This document shows positions 1 to 9,426 of a stretch of DNA of 64,000 nt, in pieces. The stretch is from Amycolatopsis mongoliensis. GTDB taxonomy: Bacteria; Actinomycetota; Actinomycetes; Mycobacteriales; Pseudonocardiaceae. Under the pieces are notes generated by a model that was not told the origin of the DNA, searched no databases, and worked only from the letters and a program-made list of their open reading frames with translations. The stretch spans positions 5,146,001-5,210,000 of the forward strand of contig NZ_CP127295.1 of assembly GCF_030285665.1 (NCBI RefSeq). The letters are read 5' to 3'. Position 1 is the first letter of the stretch, and every line of letters begins with the position of its first letter. A program made the translations under genes and the position numbers.

Positions 1-222
1 GGCACCAAGAACGGCTTCGACCTCGAGCTCATCGAGCTGGTCCGCAAGGCCGTGCGCGTCCCGGTGATCGCGAGCGGGGGAGCGGGGGCGGTCGAGCACT
101 TCCTGCCCGCGGTCCGCGCCGGCGCGGACGCGGTCCTGGCGGCCAGCGTGTTCCACTTCGGACAGCTGAAGATCGGCGACGTCAAGGACGCGCTGCGCGA
201 AGGCGGGGTCGAGGTCCGATGA
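1..222 (+). CDS. hisF: HisF, imidazole glycerol phosphate synthase cyclase subunit (C-terminal end only)
   Basis: This is the last 73 codons of HisF, cut by the window edge. HisF makes imidazole glycerol phosphate and AICAR from PRFAR, with ammonia supplied by HisH, in histidine synthesis. The opening residues [10 protein letters not shown] and the following [10 protein letters not shown] and [13 protein letters not shown] are the conserved final strands and phosphate-binding loops of the (beta/alpha)8 barrel. The TGA stop overlaps the ATG of the next gene (ATGA at 219-222), which points to one transcript with hisI. The identification is firm; the 5' part is outside the window. Confidence 0.96.
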   Translation, partial: GTKNGFDLELIELVRKAVRVPVIASGGAGAVEHFLPAVRAGADAVLAASVFHFGQLKIGDVKDALREGGVEVR

Positions 223-596
223 AGTCCTGGCAGGCACCCGTCGAGGTCAAGGTCGTCGCCGCCCTGCTGATCGGCCTGCCGGTCGCGTGGGCGCTGCTCG
301 ACCTGATCCCGGTGCTGAGCGCCGGGTCGAGCCTGGAGATCTACCGGATGCCCGCGCTCGCGCTGATCCTCGGCGGCGTCGTGACGACCGGTCTCGTGCT
401 CAAGATGGGCAGTGCCCGCATCGGCGGGCTCGTCGTCACCGTGGTGTTCGCCCTGCTGCACGCGTTCCTGCTGCTCGGCGCCGCGCTGTGGTGGAACAAG
501 CTGTTCTCCGGCCTGTCCTTCGCCGGGTACGGCTACGCGTTCGTCCTGTTCAACTCGATGCCGGTGAAGCGGCACACCCTGGGAGTACGGGCATGA
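219..596 (+). CDS. Small four-helix membrane protein between hisF and hisI
   Basis: This 125-residue protein has about four hydrophobic segments (roughly residues 11-31, 43-61, 66-88 and 97-112) and a short basic tail. I do not recognise the family. It starts inside the hisF stop and its own stop overlaps the hisI start (ATGA at 593-596). It is therefore translated as part of the histidine operon, but nothing in it suggests a catalytic role in histidine synthesis. It could be a small transporter-like or membrane-stress protein. The reading frame is supported by the two overlaps and by hydrophobic codon periodicity. Confidence 0.75.
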   Translation: MKSWQAPVEVKVVAALLIGLPVAWALLDLIPVLSAGSSLEIYRMPALALILGGVVTTGLVLKMGSARIGGLVVTVVFALLHAFLLLGAALWWNKLFSGLSFAGYGYAFVLFNSMPVKRHTLGVRA

Positions 597-955
597 CCCT
601 GGACACGGCCGTCTCGGCGCGCCTCAAGCGCAACGCCGACGGCCTGATCGCCGCGGTCGTCGTCGAACACGCCACTTCGGACGTGCTGATGATGGCCTGG
701 ATGAACGACGACGCGCTCGCCGCCACCCTCGCCACCCGCCGCGGCACGTACTGGTCGCGCAGCCGCCGGAAGCTGTGGGTCAAGGGCGAGACGTCCGGGC
801 ACTACCAGCACGTCCGCGAGGTGCGGATCGACTGCGATGGCGATACGGTCCTGCTGCGCGTCGACCAGACCGGCCCCGCCTGTCACACCGGCACGCACAC
901 CTGTTTCGACACCGAGGAGCGCCTGCTCCTGGCCGACGAGAAAGAGCACGCGTGA
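593..955 (+). CDS. hisI: HisI, phosphoribosyl-AMP cyclohydrolase
   Basis: The 120-residue product is the stand-alone cyclohydrolase, which opens the adenine ring of phosphoribosyl-AMP in the third step of histidine synthesis. The metal-site signatures are present: DCDGD at 80-84 with Cys81, and CHTGTHTC at 97-104 with Cys97 and Cys104. [20 protein letters not shown] (residues 50-69) is the family core. There is no fused HisE (pyrophosphohydrolase) domain, as is usual in actinomycetes. The start is the ATG overlapping the upstream stop; an in-frame extension upstream is only an open-frame artefact. The stop overlaps the next GTG. Confidence 0.96.
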   Translation: MTLDTAVSARLKRNADGLIAAVVVEHATSDVLMMAWMNDDALAATLATRRGTYWSRSRRKLWVKGETSGHYQHVREVRIDCDGDTVLLRVDQTGPACHTGTHTCFDTEERLLLADEKEHA

Positions 956-1314
956 CAATCGTCGCCGACGTCCTGGTCGGGCTGGTCGCCCTGATCCACG
1001 TCTACATCGTCGTCCTGGAGATGGTCCTCTGGACGACACCGCGCGCCCGCGCGGCCTTCGGCACCACCGAGGAGTTCGCGAAGGAGAGCGCGCCGCTGGC
1101 CGCGAACCAGGGGCTGTACAACGGTTTCCTGGCGCTCGCGCTCGTGTGGGGCTTGATCGCGAGCGACCCGACGGGCTTCCAGCTCAAGCTGTACGGAATC
1201 GTCTGCGTGATCATCGCGGGCCTCTACGGCGCGGCGACGGCGAACAAGCGGATCCTCTTCGTGCAGGTGCTGCCGGGCACCCTGGCGCTCATCGCGCTCC
1301 TGCTCGCGCGCTGA
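952..1314 (+). CDS. DUF1304 family membrane protein
   Basis: This is a 120-residue protein with four predicted membrane helices. Near the N-terminus it carries [12 protein letters not shown] and in the middle [10 protein letters not shown], the features that define the DUF1304 family, whose biochemical role is unknown. The GTG start at 952 overlaps the hisI stop (GTGA), so it is the last gene of the hisF-hisI transcription unit. Histidine-operon placement here is context only; the family is found in many unrelated neighbourhoods. Confidence 0.85.
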   Translation: MTIVADVLVGLVALIHVYIVVLEMVLWTTPRARAAFGTTEEFAKESAPLAANQGLYNGFLALALVWGLIASDPTGFQLKLYGIVCVIIAGLYGAATANKRILFVQVLPGTLALIALLLAR

Positions 1315-1521
1315 CCCGAAACCCCGGCCTCGGGGACGAAACCCGTCGGTTTCCCGGATGGGCGAACGGCGTCAGCGATATGCGCCGCCCCGCCGTTCCG
1401 TCCCGCATCCGGATGGCTTCGGCCTGCTCACTTGCACGCCGGGCGCGGCCGCCCGGTTGCCTTGGTGCCTTGTGCCCTTTCTCGCAGCATCGCCGCCGTC
1501 CGGCGGTTCTACGCTCGGCTG

Positions 1522-2562
1522 ATGGTGCACGAGAGACGGCGGACCGGCTGGCTGGTCCTGACCGTGGTCGCGGTGCTGGTCTTCCTGCTCTTCGCCGCGG
1601 GCACGACCTACTCGCTGCTCGCCCCGGACTACGTCTTCGAGGACGGTGAGCTCGCTGGCGAGGCCGCCATCCTGAGCGGATCGCTGGCGCTCGCCGCGCT
1701 GGGCGGGTACCGCCTGCGGGCCGCCGACCGTCGGCTGCGCACCCTCCTGGCCGACTACGGCGCGTGGCTGCCCGCACGGGACGCCACCAACGGCGAAGGC
1801 CGGGTCGACCTCGATGCGGAGACCGCGCGCCTGCGCCGGACCGCCCACCGCGCGGCGGGGCTGGCCCTGGCTTGGGCCGTCGTGTTCGGGAGCGGGCTGG
1901 CCGGGGTGATCGCGGCGGACCGGTCCGCCGCGGACCTGCTCGCCACCGGCGTCCGCGTCGAGGGCGTGGTGCTTTCCGTCCACGACCCGGTGAAGGGCAC
2001 GCCGTCGATCTTCGTGCGCTACCACTCGCCGGGCGTGTCCTGGACCGAAGAGATCGCCCGGGACTCCGGGCGCGGCTACCACGTCGGTGACGTCGTGACC
2101 GTCGTCTACGACGCGGGCGATCCCGAACACGTCCGCACCACCGACGAAGCGAACGAGAACGTGCTTCTCGTCGGCTTCAGCGTCATCCCGCTGCTCGCCG
2201 GCTTCGGCGGCCTTCCGTTCGCGCTCACGGCCGCGGCCGGCTGGCGGCGCCGGGCCCGCGCGGCGGCCCGGACCGGGTGGCGGGTCGCGAGGGTGACCGT
2301 CGTGCCCTCCCTCGACCGCCGCGGGCGCATGCCGGAGGTCCGGGTGCACTACCGCGACGGCAGCGGGATCGTGCTGCGCTGCGCGCGGTCGACGCACGGC
2401 CCCGGCGCCCTGGCCGGCCAGGAGGGCCGCCGCGCGTGGATCGGCGGCTGGGGACGGCAGATGGTCGTGCTGTTCCCGTTCGGCCCGGTCGCCCCCGGTC
2501 CGTACGCCGTGCCCGCGTACGCGATCGGGATGCGCACTCAGCCGATGTCGCCGGTGAGGTAG
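1522..2562 (+). CDS. DUF3592-like membrane protein
   Basis: The product has 346 residues, with two N-terminal helices (about 9-29 and 45-64), a third near 115-135 and another near 215-235. Between the last two lies a beta-rich segment with GVVLSVHD, FVRYHSPG and GDVVTVVYDAGDPEHV, resembling the DUF3592 fold. A second, weaker copy may lie in the C-terminal part (VRVHYRDGS). The start is ATG 1522, preceded at six bases by TACGCT (1510-1515), a good actinobacterial -10 box, so the transcript may be leaderless. The 207-bp gap before it shows only a short GAAACC/GGTTTC hairpin. Function is unknown. Confidence 0.72.
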   Translation: MVHERRRTGWLVLTVVAVLVFLLFAAGTTYSLLAPDYVFEDGELAGEAAILSGSLALAALGGYRLRAADRRLRTLLADYGAWLPARDATNGEGRVDLDAETARLRRTAHRAAGLALAWAVVFGSGLAGVIAADRSAADLLATGVRVEGVVLSVHDPVKGTPSIFVRYHSPGVSWTEEIARDSGRGYHVGDVVTVVYDAGDPEHVRTTDEANENVLLVGFSVIPLLAGFGGLPFALTAAAGWRRRARAAARTGWRVARVTVVPSLDRRGRMPEVRVHYRDGSGIVLRCARSTHGPGALAGQEGRRAWIGGWGRQMVVLFPFGPVAPGPYAVPAYAIGMRTQPMSPVR

Positions 2563-3143
2563 CGCTGCAGGGTCGGCGCCACCGCCCGCACGAGGACCTC
2601 GACCTCTTCGGTGACGAACGGCTCGAACTTGGCCACGTACCGGATCATGCCCATGCCCACCATCTGGGACGCGCAGAGCGTCATGCGCAGCGAGACGTCG
2701 TCCGAGCCGATCGACGAGATCAGCGCGGTGAAGAACTTCTGGAAGAAGTCGCGCAGCACGTGGCCGGCCTGCTCGTGGCCGGTGACGCTGCGGATGAGCG
2801 CCACGAACACCCCGCCGCCTGCGCCGTCCCAGCGGGTGATGAAGGTGCGGACGATCCGTTCGCCGAGTTCGTCGTCCGGGCCGTCGCGGAGGATCGCCAG
2901 CAGCTCGAGCGGGTCGAACGGGAGCTTGAGCACCGCCTGGGCGAAGAGGCCTTCCTTGCCGCCGAACCAGTGGTTGACCATGGCCGCGTCGACGCCCGCG
3001 CGGGTGGCGATCGCGCGCACGGTCGCCCCGTCGTAGCCGTTCTCCGCGAACACGGCCCGCGCGGCTTCGATCAGCGCCGTTCGGGTGTCCTGGCCGGCGG
3101 GGCGCCGTCCGCGGCGTCGCGAAGTAGGCTCGGTGGTGCTCAC
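2538..3143 (-). CDS. TetR family transcriptional regulator
   Basis: The product has about 201 residues. The N-terminal helix-turn-helix reads ALIEAARAVFAENGYDGATV, then IATRAGVDAAMVNHWFGGKE, a textbook TetR DNA-binding domain; the C-terminal ligand domain is divergent. Several in-frame starts exist. I chose GTG 3143 because the upstream ATG at 3185 lies inside a perfect 12-bp inverted repeat (3167-3196) that looks like the protein's own operator. The gene is divergent from trpE and the operator lies between them, so it may also affect trpE. The 3' end overlaps the 3' end of the convergent DUF3592-like gene by about 25 bp. The ligand is unknown. Confidence 0.88.
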   Translation of the reverse strand: MSTTEPTSRRRGRRPAGQDTRTALIEAARAVFAENGYDGATVRAIATRAGVDAAMVNHWFGGKEGLFAQAVLKLPFDPLELLAILRDGPDDELGERIVRTFITRWDGAGGGVFVALIRSVTGHEQAGHVLRDFFQKFFTALISSIGSDDVSLRMTLCASQMVGMGMIRYVAKFEPFVTEEVEVLVRAVAPTLQRYLTGDIG

Positions 3144-3166
3144 ATCCCCATCATGACTCACGTCCA

Positions 3167-3196
3167 CCCTGAATTCAACATCCATTGAATTCAGGG
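3167..3196. promoter_or_regulatory. Perfect inverted-repeat operator between tetR and trpE
   Basis: The arms are CCCTGAATTCAA (3167-3178) and TTGAATTCAGGG (3185-3196) with a 6-bp spacer. Each arm itself contains the palindrome TGAATTCA (3170-3177 and 3186-3193), so two 8-bp palindromes lie 16 bp apart centre to centre. That spacing suits two TetR dimers on one helical face. It lies 24 bp upstream of the chosen tetR start and about 40 bp upstream of trpE. Autoregulation is the simplest reading. Confidence 0.75.
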
Positions 3197-3237
3197 TCTG
3201 GCAAAACCCCTCCGGGGGGTGCAGCACAATGAGGGTC

Positions 3238-4797
3238 ATGGTCAGCACCTCGAGCAGCAAGTCCGGTCCCGGCTCGGTCAGCCCGTCCCGTGCGGACTTC
3301 CGCGCCCTCGCCGAGAGCCGCCGCGTCATCCCGGTCGTGCGCCGGGTCCTCGCCGACGGCGAGACGCCGATCGGGGTGTACCGCAAGCTCGCCGCCGACC
3401 GGCCGGGCACGTTCCTGTTCGAGTCCGCGGAGAACGGCGCCTCCTGGACGCGCTGGTCGTTCATCGGCGTCCGCAGCCCGGCCGCGCTCACCGTCCGCGC
3501 CGGGAAGGCGGTCTGGACCGGCACCCCGCCGGTCGGCCTGCCGTCGGAGGGCAACCCGCTCACCGTGCTGCGGGAGACGATCGAGGCGCTGCACACCGAG
3601 TCGCTGCCCGGGCTGCCGCCGCTGACCGGCGGCATGGTCGGCTACATCGGCTACGACTCCGTGCGCTGGCTGGAAAAGCTGCCGGAGCTGGCCGAGCGCG
3701 ACCTCGACATCCCCGAGCTGACGATGCTCCTGGCCACCGACCTCGCGGCGTTCGACCACCACGAGGGCATGGTCACGCTCATCGCGAACGCCGTCAACTG
3801 GGACGACTCGCCCGAGCGCGTGGACGCGGCCTACGACGACGCCGTCGCCCGGCTGAGCGCGATGACCGAGCAGCTGCAGGTGTCCGCGCCGGCCACGGTG
3901 GCCGCGTTCGACCGGCCCGCGCCCGAGTTCACGCGCAAGCGGTCGAAGGAGGACTTCCACGCGGCGGTCGAGAAGGCCGTGGAGGCGATCAAGGCCGGCG
4001 AAGCGTTCCAGATCGTGCCGTCGCAACGGTTCGAGATCCCCACCGCCGCCGACGCGCTCGACATCTACCGCGTGCTGCGGACGTCCAACCCGAGCCCGTA
4101 CATGTACCTGCTGCGGCTCGAAGGCTTCGACATCGTCGGCTCCAGCCCGGAATCGCTCGTCACCGTGCGGGACGGCCGCGCGACCACGCACCCGATCGCG
4201 GGCACGCGCTGGCGTGGCGCCGACCCGGAGGAGGACGCGCAGCTGGCCAAGGACCTCCTCGCCGACGAGAAGGAGCGCGCCGAGCACCTGATGCTCGTCG
4301 ACCTCGGCCGCAACGACCTCGGCAAGGTCTGCAAGCCGGGGACCGTGCGCGTCGTCGACTTCTTCCAGATCGAGCGCTACAGCCACGTCATGCACATCGT
4401 GTCGACCGTCACCGGTGAGCTGGCCGAGGGCAAGACGGCCTTCGACGCGGTCACGGCGTGTTTCCCGGCCGGGACGCTGTCCGGCGCGCCGAAGGTCCGC
4501 GCGATGGAGCTGATCGAGGAGCTCGAGCCGGTCCGCCGCGCGCTGTACGGCGGCGTCGTCGGCTACCTCGACTTCGCCGGCGACGCGGACACGGCGATCG
4601 CGATCCGCACGGCGCTGGTCAAGGACGGGATCGCGCACGTCCAGGCCGGCGGCGGGGTGGTCGCCGACTCGGTGCCGGACTACGAGGACACCGAGTCGCT
4701 GAACAAGGCCAGGACGGTGCTGTCGGCCGTGGCCGCCGCGCAGACGATGGCGGCGGCGGGCTCCCTCGACCCGGCCGCGGACACCGCCCATGTCTGA
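3238..4797 (+). CDS. trpE: TrpE, anthranilate synthase component I
   Basis: This protein has about 519 residues and converts chorismate plus glutamine-derived ammonia to anthranilate, the first committed step of tryptophan synthesis. The chorismate-binding half is intact: [63 protein letters not shown] and [15 protein letters not shown]. The N-terminal FLFESAENG region matches the tryptophan-inhibition site of the family. ATG 3238 follows CACAAT at seven bases, and ATG 3229 in the same frame is an alternative. The glutamine amidotransferase subunit is not in the window. The stop overlaps the next start by eight bases. No leader peptide rich in tryptophan codons is visible upstream. Confidence 0.96.
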   Translation: MVSTSSSKSGPGSVSPSRADFRALAESRRVIPVVRRVLADGETPIGVYRKLAADRPGTFLFESAENGASWTRWSFIGVRSPAALTVRAGKAVWTGTPPVGLPSEGNPLTVLRETIEALHTESLPGLPPLTGGMVGYIGYDSVRWLEKLPELAERDLDIPELTMLLATDLAAFDHHEGMVTLIANAVNWDDSPERVDAAYDDAVARLSAMTEQLQVSAPATVAAFDRPAPEFTRKRSKEDFHAAVEKAVEAIKAGEAFQIVPSQRFEIPTAADALDIYRVLRTSNPSPYMYLLRLEGFDIVGSSPESLVTVRDGRATTHPIAGTRWRGADPEEDAQLAKDLLADEKERAEHLMLVDLGRNDLGKVCKPGTVRVVDFFQIERYSHVMHIVSTVTGELAEGKTAFDAVTACFPAGTLSGAPKVRAMELIEELEPVRRALYGGVVGYLDFAGDADTAIAIRTALVKDGIAHVQAGGGVVADSVPDYEDTESLNKARTVLSAVAAAQTMAAAGSLDPAADTAHV

Positions 4798-5359
4798 GTC
4801 GCCGGAAAAGCCGTCCCGGCGTCCACTGTGGATGATCGTGGTCGCGCTCCTGCTCGGCGCCCTCGCGCTGTGGGGTGCGTCACGGCTGACGTGGTTCGCG
4901 GAGTTCCGCGACGGCGGCGTCCGGGGGACCGTGCTCCACCGCGAGACCGGCGAGCAGCGGGCGACGGCGCTCGTGCCGCTGGCCCTGCTCGCCCTCGCCG
5001 GCGTGGCCGGGGTGATCGCGACCGGCGGCTGGGCGCGGCGCGTGCTGGGCGTCGTGCTCGCGCTGGCGGGCGTCGCCGCGGTCTGGGCCGGGGTGGCCGG
5101 GGTCCGGTTCTCCGGCTACGCGGACGGGCTGCCCGTCACCGAGATGCTGCTGGGCCGCGGCCTGGCTGTGCTGGGGGGAATGCTCGTCGCGGCCGGCGGG
5201 TTGGCAGCCGTCAAGGGCGCCGGGACGGCCGCGCGGCTGGGGGCCAGGTACGCGGCTCCGGCCACGCGCAAGAAGGCGCGTGACCCGGACGCCGAGCTGT
5301 GGGAAGCGCTGTCGGAAGGAGAAGATCCGACGGACGTCCGGGGGAGGCATTCGGAGTAA
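4790..5359 (+). CDS. Trp-region conserved membrane protein (TIGR02234 family)
   Basis: The product has 189 residues with four membrane helices (about 15-33, 58-80, 84-103 and 118-140) and a charged C-terminal tail. A protein of this type sits between trpE and trpC in many actinomycetes (Rv1610 in M. tuberculosis), the basis of the TIGR02234 family. Its function is not established; coupling to trpE by an 8-bp overlap suggests a role tied to tryptophan metabolism. It ends about 70 bp before the trpC promoter and upstream ORF. Confidence 0.88.
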   Translation: MSESPEKPSRRPLWMIVVALLLGALALWGASRLTWFAEFRDGGVRGTVLHRETGEQRATALVPLALLALAGVAGVIATGGWARRVLGVVLALAGVAAVWAGVAGVRFSGYADGLPVTEMLLGRGLAVLGGMLVAAGGLAAVKGAGTAARLGARYAAPATRKKARDPDAELWEALSEGEDPTDVRGRHSE

Positions 5360-5397
5360 CGCGCGCACCCGGAACCGGGCGCTCCAGATGCGGGGGT

Positions 5398-5403
5398 TAG
5401 CAT
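5398..5403 (+). promoter_or_regulatory. Candidate -10 box of the trpCBA transcript
   Basis: TAGCAT lies 28 bases before the GTG of a small upstream ORF and about 80 bases before trpC. A short CCCGG/CCGGG hairpin (near 5367-5378) precedes it. No convincing -35 box is visible. This suggests trpCBA can be transcribed separately from trpE. Confidence 0.4.
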
Positions 5404-5430
5404 CGTTTCGGCGGGAAGGGGAAGGTTTTT

Positions 5431-5487
5431 GTGAGCGACCTTGCGAATGAATCCGTGAGCGCGTACCCGGGCGGGGGCGCCCGGTGA
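5431..5487 (+). CDS. Short upstream ORF (18 codons) coupled to trpC
   Basis: GTG at 5431 is preceded at six bases by the strong ribosome-binding tract AAGGGGAAGG. The frame reads [18 protein letters not shown] and stops at TGA 5485-5487, overlapping the trpC GTG (GTGA at 5484-5487). It has no tryptophan codon, so it is not a classical Trp attenuator peptide. Its likely role is translational coupling into trpC, whose own start has only a GGGGG tract nearby. It may not yield a stable peptide. Confidence 0.45.
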   Translation: MSDLANESVSAYPGGGAR

Positions 5488-6289
5488 CCGTGCTCGAAGA
5501 CATCGTCGCCGGCGTGCGCGAGGACCTCGCGGCACGCGAGTCCGTGCTGCCGTTCGACGAGCTGAAGATCCGCGCGGCGGCCGCCCCGGCGCCCCGCGAC
5601 GTGATGTCCGCGCTGCGCGAGTCCGGCATCGGCGTGATCGCCGAGGTGAAGCGGCGCAGCCCCTCCAAGGGTGACCTGGCCGACATCCCCGACCCCGCGG
5701 CACTGGCGAAGGACTACGAAGACGGCGGTGCGCGCGTGATCAGCGTGCTCACCGAGCAGCGCCGCTTCGGCGGCTCGCTGGCCGACCTCGACGCCGTGCG
5801 CGCCGCGGTCGACATCCCGATCCTGCGCAAGGACTTCGTCGTCAGCCCCTACCAGGTGCACGAGGCCCGCCTGCACGGTGCCGACATGGTGCTGCTGATC
5901 GTCGCCGCACTGGAGCAGAACGCGCTCGTCGCGCTGCTCGACCGCGTCGAGTCGCTCGGGATGACCGCGCTGGTGGAGATCCACAACGCCGAGGAGGCCG
6001 ACAAGGCCCTCGAGGCGGGTGCCAAGGTCATCGGCGTCAACGCGCGCAACCTGCACACCCTCGAGGTGGACCGCGACGTCTTTTCGCGGCTGGCCCCCGG
6101 CCTGCCGATGGACGTCTACAAGGTCGCCGAGTCGGGTGTCCGCGGGCCGGGCGACCTGATGTCCTACGCCGGCCACGGCGCCGACGCGGTGCTGGTGGGC
6201 GAAGGTCTCGTCGCTTCCGGTGACCCGAAGGGCGCCCTGGTCAAGCTGGTCACCGCCGGTTCCCACCCCGCCTGCCCGAGGCCGTCGCG

Positions 6290-6293
<4 letters not shown>
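5484..6293 (+). CDS. trpC: TrpC, indole-3-glycerol phosphate synthase
   Basis: This 269-residue (beta/alpha)8 enzyme converts CdRP to indole-3-glycerol phosphate. [14 protein letters not shown] (residues 52-65) holds the catalytic Glu54 and Lys56, and [21 protein letters not shown] carries the catalytic Lys and the substrate-binding segment. [15 protein letters not shown] and [13 protein letters not shown] complete the active-site loops. It starts at GTG 5484, overlapping the upstream short ORF, and stops inside the trpB start (GTGA at 6290-6293). It is monofunctional, with no fused TrpF. Confidence 0.97.
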
Positions 6294-7497
<1,204 letters not shown>

Positions 7498-7501
<4 letters not shown>

Positions 7502-8289
7502 GCGGCCTCGACGACCTCTTCGCCACGACGCGCGCGGAAGGCCGCGGGGCCCTGATCGGGTACCTCCCGGCGGGCTTCCCGACGGTCGAGGGCTCGAAGG
7601 ACCTCATCGCGGCCACGATCGACGGCGGTGCCGACCTGATCGAGGTCGGCGTCCCGTACTCGGACCCGGTGATGGACGGCCCGACCATCCAGGCCGCGTC
7701 GGTGACCGCACTGGACAACGGCTTCCGCCTCAAGCACGTGTTCGAGGTCGTCGAGTCGATCTCGGCGCGCGGCGGCCGCGCGGTCGTCATGACGTACTGG
7801 AACCCGGTGCACCGCTACGGCGTCGACCGCTTCTCGCGGGACCTCGCCGCGGCGGGCGGGCTCGGCCTGATCACGCCGGACCTGATCCCGGACGAGGCCG
7901 GCGAGTGGATGACCGCGTCGGAGGCCCACGGCCTCGACCGGACGTTCCTGGTGGCGCCGTCGTCGTCGGAGGAGCGGCTCGCGAAGACGGCCGCCGCCTC
8001 CTCGGGGTTCATCTACGCGACCGCGGTGATGGGCGTGACCGGTGCTCGTGACCAGGTCGGCGCGGGTGCGGAGACGCTGGTCCGCCGCACGCGGGCGCAC
8101 ACGTCGCTCCCGATCGGCATCGGCCTCGGCGTGCGTTCGGGCGACCAGGCCGCCGAGGTGGCGTCGTTCGCGGACGCGGTGATCGTGGGCTCGGCCCTGG
8201 TCACGGCGGCGGCCGAGGGCCCCGCGGGGGTTCGCCGGCTGTCGGAGGAGCTGGCCGACGGCGTGCGCCGGGCGGTCGCCACCGCTTGA
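7498..8289 (+). CDS. trpA: TrpA, tryptophan synthase alpha subunit
   Basis: This 263-residue barrel enzyme cleaves indole-3-glycerol phosphate and channels indole to Trp[18 protein letters not shown] places the catalytic Glu49 and Asp60 at the same numbers as in the enteric enzymes. [14 protein letters not shown] is the flexible loop region and [13 protein letters not shown] the phosphate site. It begins at ATG 7498 within the trpB stop. Its stop lies within the -35 box of the next gene. Confidence 0.97.
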
Positions 8290-8316
8290 CCCGGAGTGCA
8301 CTCCAGGTGTCACTCT
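8286..8316 (+). promoter_or_regulatory. MerR-type promoter with palindromic operator
   Basis: TTGACC (8286-8291) and CACTCT (8311-8316) are separated by 19 bp, the long spacer typical of promoters twisted open by MerR proteins. The spacer holds the perfect 12-bp palindrome GGAGTGCACTCC (8293-8304). The expected start of transcription falls at about 8323, the GTG of the MerR gene, so the mRNA is probably leaderless and autoregulated. Confidence 0.65.
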
Positions 8317-8322
8317 GGGTCG

Positions 8323-8700
8323 GTGACGTCCTACACCCCGGCCCAGGTGACCGAAAAGACCGGTTTCACGATCGACACCCTGCGCTACTACGAGCGCATC
8401 GGCCTGCTCCACCACGTCGGCCGCACGGCCGGCGGGAGGCGGGTGTTCACCGAGCAGGACGTGGCGTTCCTGCAGCTGCTGCGCTGCCTCCGCTACACGG
8501 GCATGCCGGTGGCGGAGATGCTGCGGTTCGTGGAGCTCCTGCGTTCCGGTGAGGCGACGCGCGAAGAGCGGGTCGACGTCCTGCGCGAGCACGAGCAGCG
8601 GGTGGCGGCGCAGATCGAGCGGCTGCGGGAGCACCAGGACCACATCCGCTTCAAGATCCAGCTGTACAGCGGCGCGGAGGAGCTGGCCTCGGCGGGCTGA
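8323..8700 (+). CDS. MerR family transcriptional regulator
   Basis: The 125-residue product has the winged-helix start YTPAQVTEKTGFTIDTLRYY followed by ERIGLL, and a C-terminal coiled coil (about residues 80-113) for dimerisation. There is no cysteine cluster for metal or redox sensing and no effector domain beyond the coiled coil, so the inducer is unknown. GTG 8323 is chosen because it lies at the predicted start of transcription of the MerR-type promoter; the longer frame starts inside that promoter. No other gene near it is an obvious target. Confidence 0.9.
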   Translation: MTSYTPAQVTEKTGFTIDTLRYYERIGLLHHVGRTAGGRRVFTEQDVAFLQLLRCLRYTGMPVAEMLRFVELLRSGEATREERVDVLREHEQRVAAQIERLREHQDHIRFKIQLYSGAEELASAG

Positions 8701-8759
8701 CGGCCGGACCTTCGGGCCTTTGTACGAAAGCTGTACGCCGCCACGGGAGAGTCCGCGGC

Positions 8760-9416
8760 ATGGACCTCGCACACCTTCCGCGGCGCAGCTTCCTCCGCGG
8801 CGCCGCCGGCCTGGCCGTCGCGGGCGCCGCCGGGCTCCTGATCCCCAGCGCCGCGCGAGCCGCCACCGAACCGCGGATCTACAGCTGTGCCGAGTGGGGT
8901 GCCCGGCCGCCCGCCGACGCCCTCACCACTCTCGACCACCCCGCGAACCGCGTCCTCATCCACCACATCGCCTGCCCCAACAGCACCGACTACTCTCTCG
9001 CGCACGCCTTCCAGGTCGCCCGCGACGACCAGCACGACCACATGGACAACAACGGCTGGTCCGACACCGGCCAGCACTTCACCGTCAGCCGCGGCGGGTA
9101 CCGGATGGAAGGCCGGCACGGCAGTCTCGACGCCCTGCGCGGCGGCACGACCATGATCCAGGGCGCCCACTGCCCGGGCCAGAACACCAACGCCATCGGC
9201 ATCGAGAACGAAGGCACCTACACCAGCGTCGAGCCGCCCGAGGCGCAGTGGGCGTCGCTGGTCGTCTTCTGCGCCTACATCTGCCGCCAGTACGGCATTC
9301 CGGTCGACGAGATCAAGGGCCACCGCGACTACTACAACACCGAATGCCCCGGCGACCGCCTCTACGCGAAGCTTCCGCAGCTGCGTGAGGAGGTCGCCGG
9401 GGCGCTGGCCGGGTAG
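8760..9416 (+). CDS. Tat-exported peptidoglycan amidase (PGRP / amidase_2 type)
   Basis: The 218-residue product has a twin-arginine signal (LPRRSFLRG at 6-14, a hydrophobic run, then an AARA cleavage site near 31-35). The rest is one N-acetylmuramoyl-L-alanine amidase domain. Zinc ligands are visible: His68 in RVLIHHIACPN, His178 in KGHRDYYNTECPG, and Cys186. A cysteine at the last position is the pattern of catalytically active peptidoglycan-recognition proteins. The enzyme probably trims stem peptides outside the membrane. It is monocistronic and converges on the next gene, with only ten bases between stops. Confidence 0.92.
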   Translation: MDLAHLPRRSFLRGAAGLAVAGAAGLLIPSAARAATEPRIYSCAEWGARPPADALTTLDHPANRVLIHHIACPNSTDYSLAHAFQVARDDQHDHMDNNGWSDTGQHFTVSRGGYRMEGRHGSLDALRGGTTMIQGAHCPGQNTNAIGIENEGTYTSVEPPEAQWASLVVFCAYICRQYGIPVDEIKGHRDYYNTECPGDRLYAKLPQLREEVAGALAG

Positions 9417-9426
9417 GCCCGCGGCC

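Noticed and set aside
3197..3237. A trp attenuator leader peptide before trpE
   Set aside because: No short ORF with tryptophan codons is present, and the space between the operator and the start is too small.
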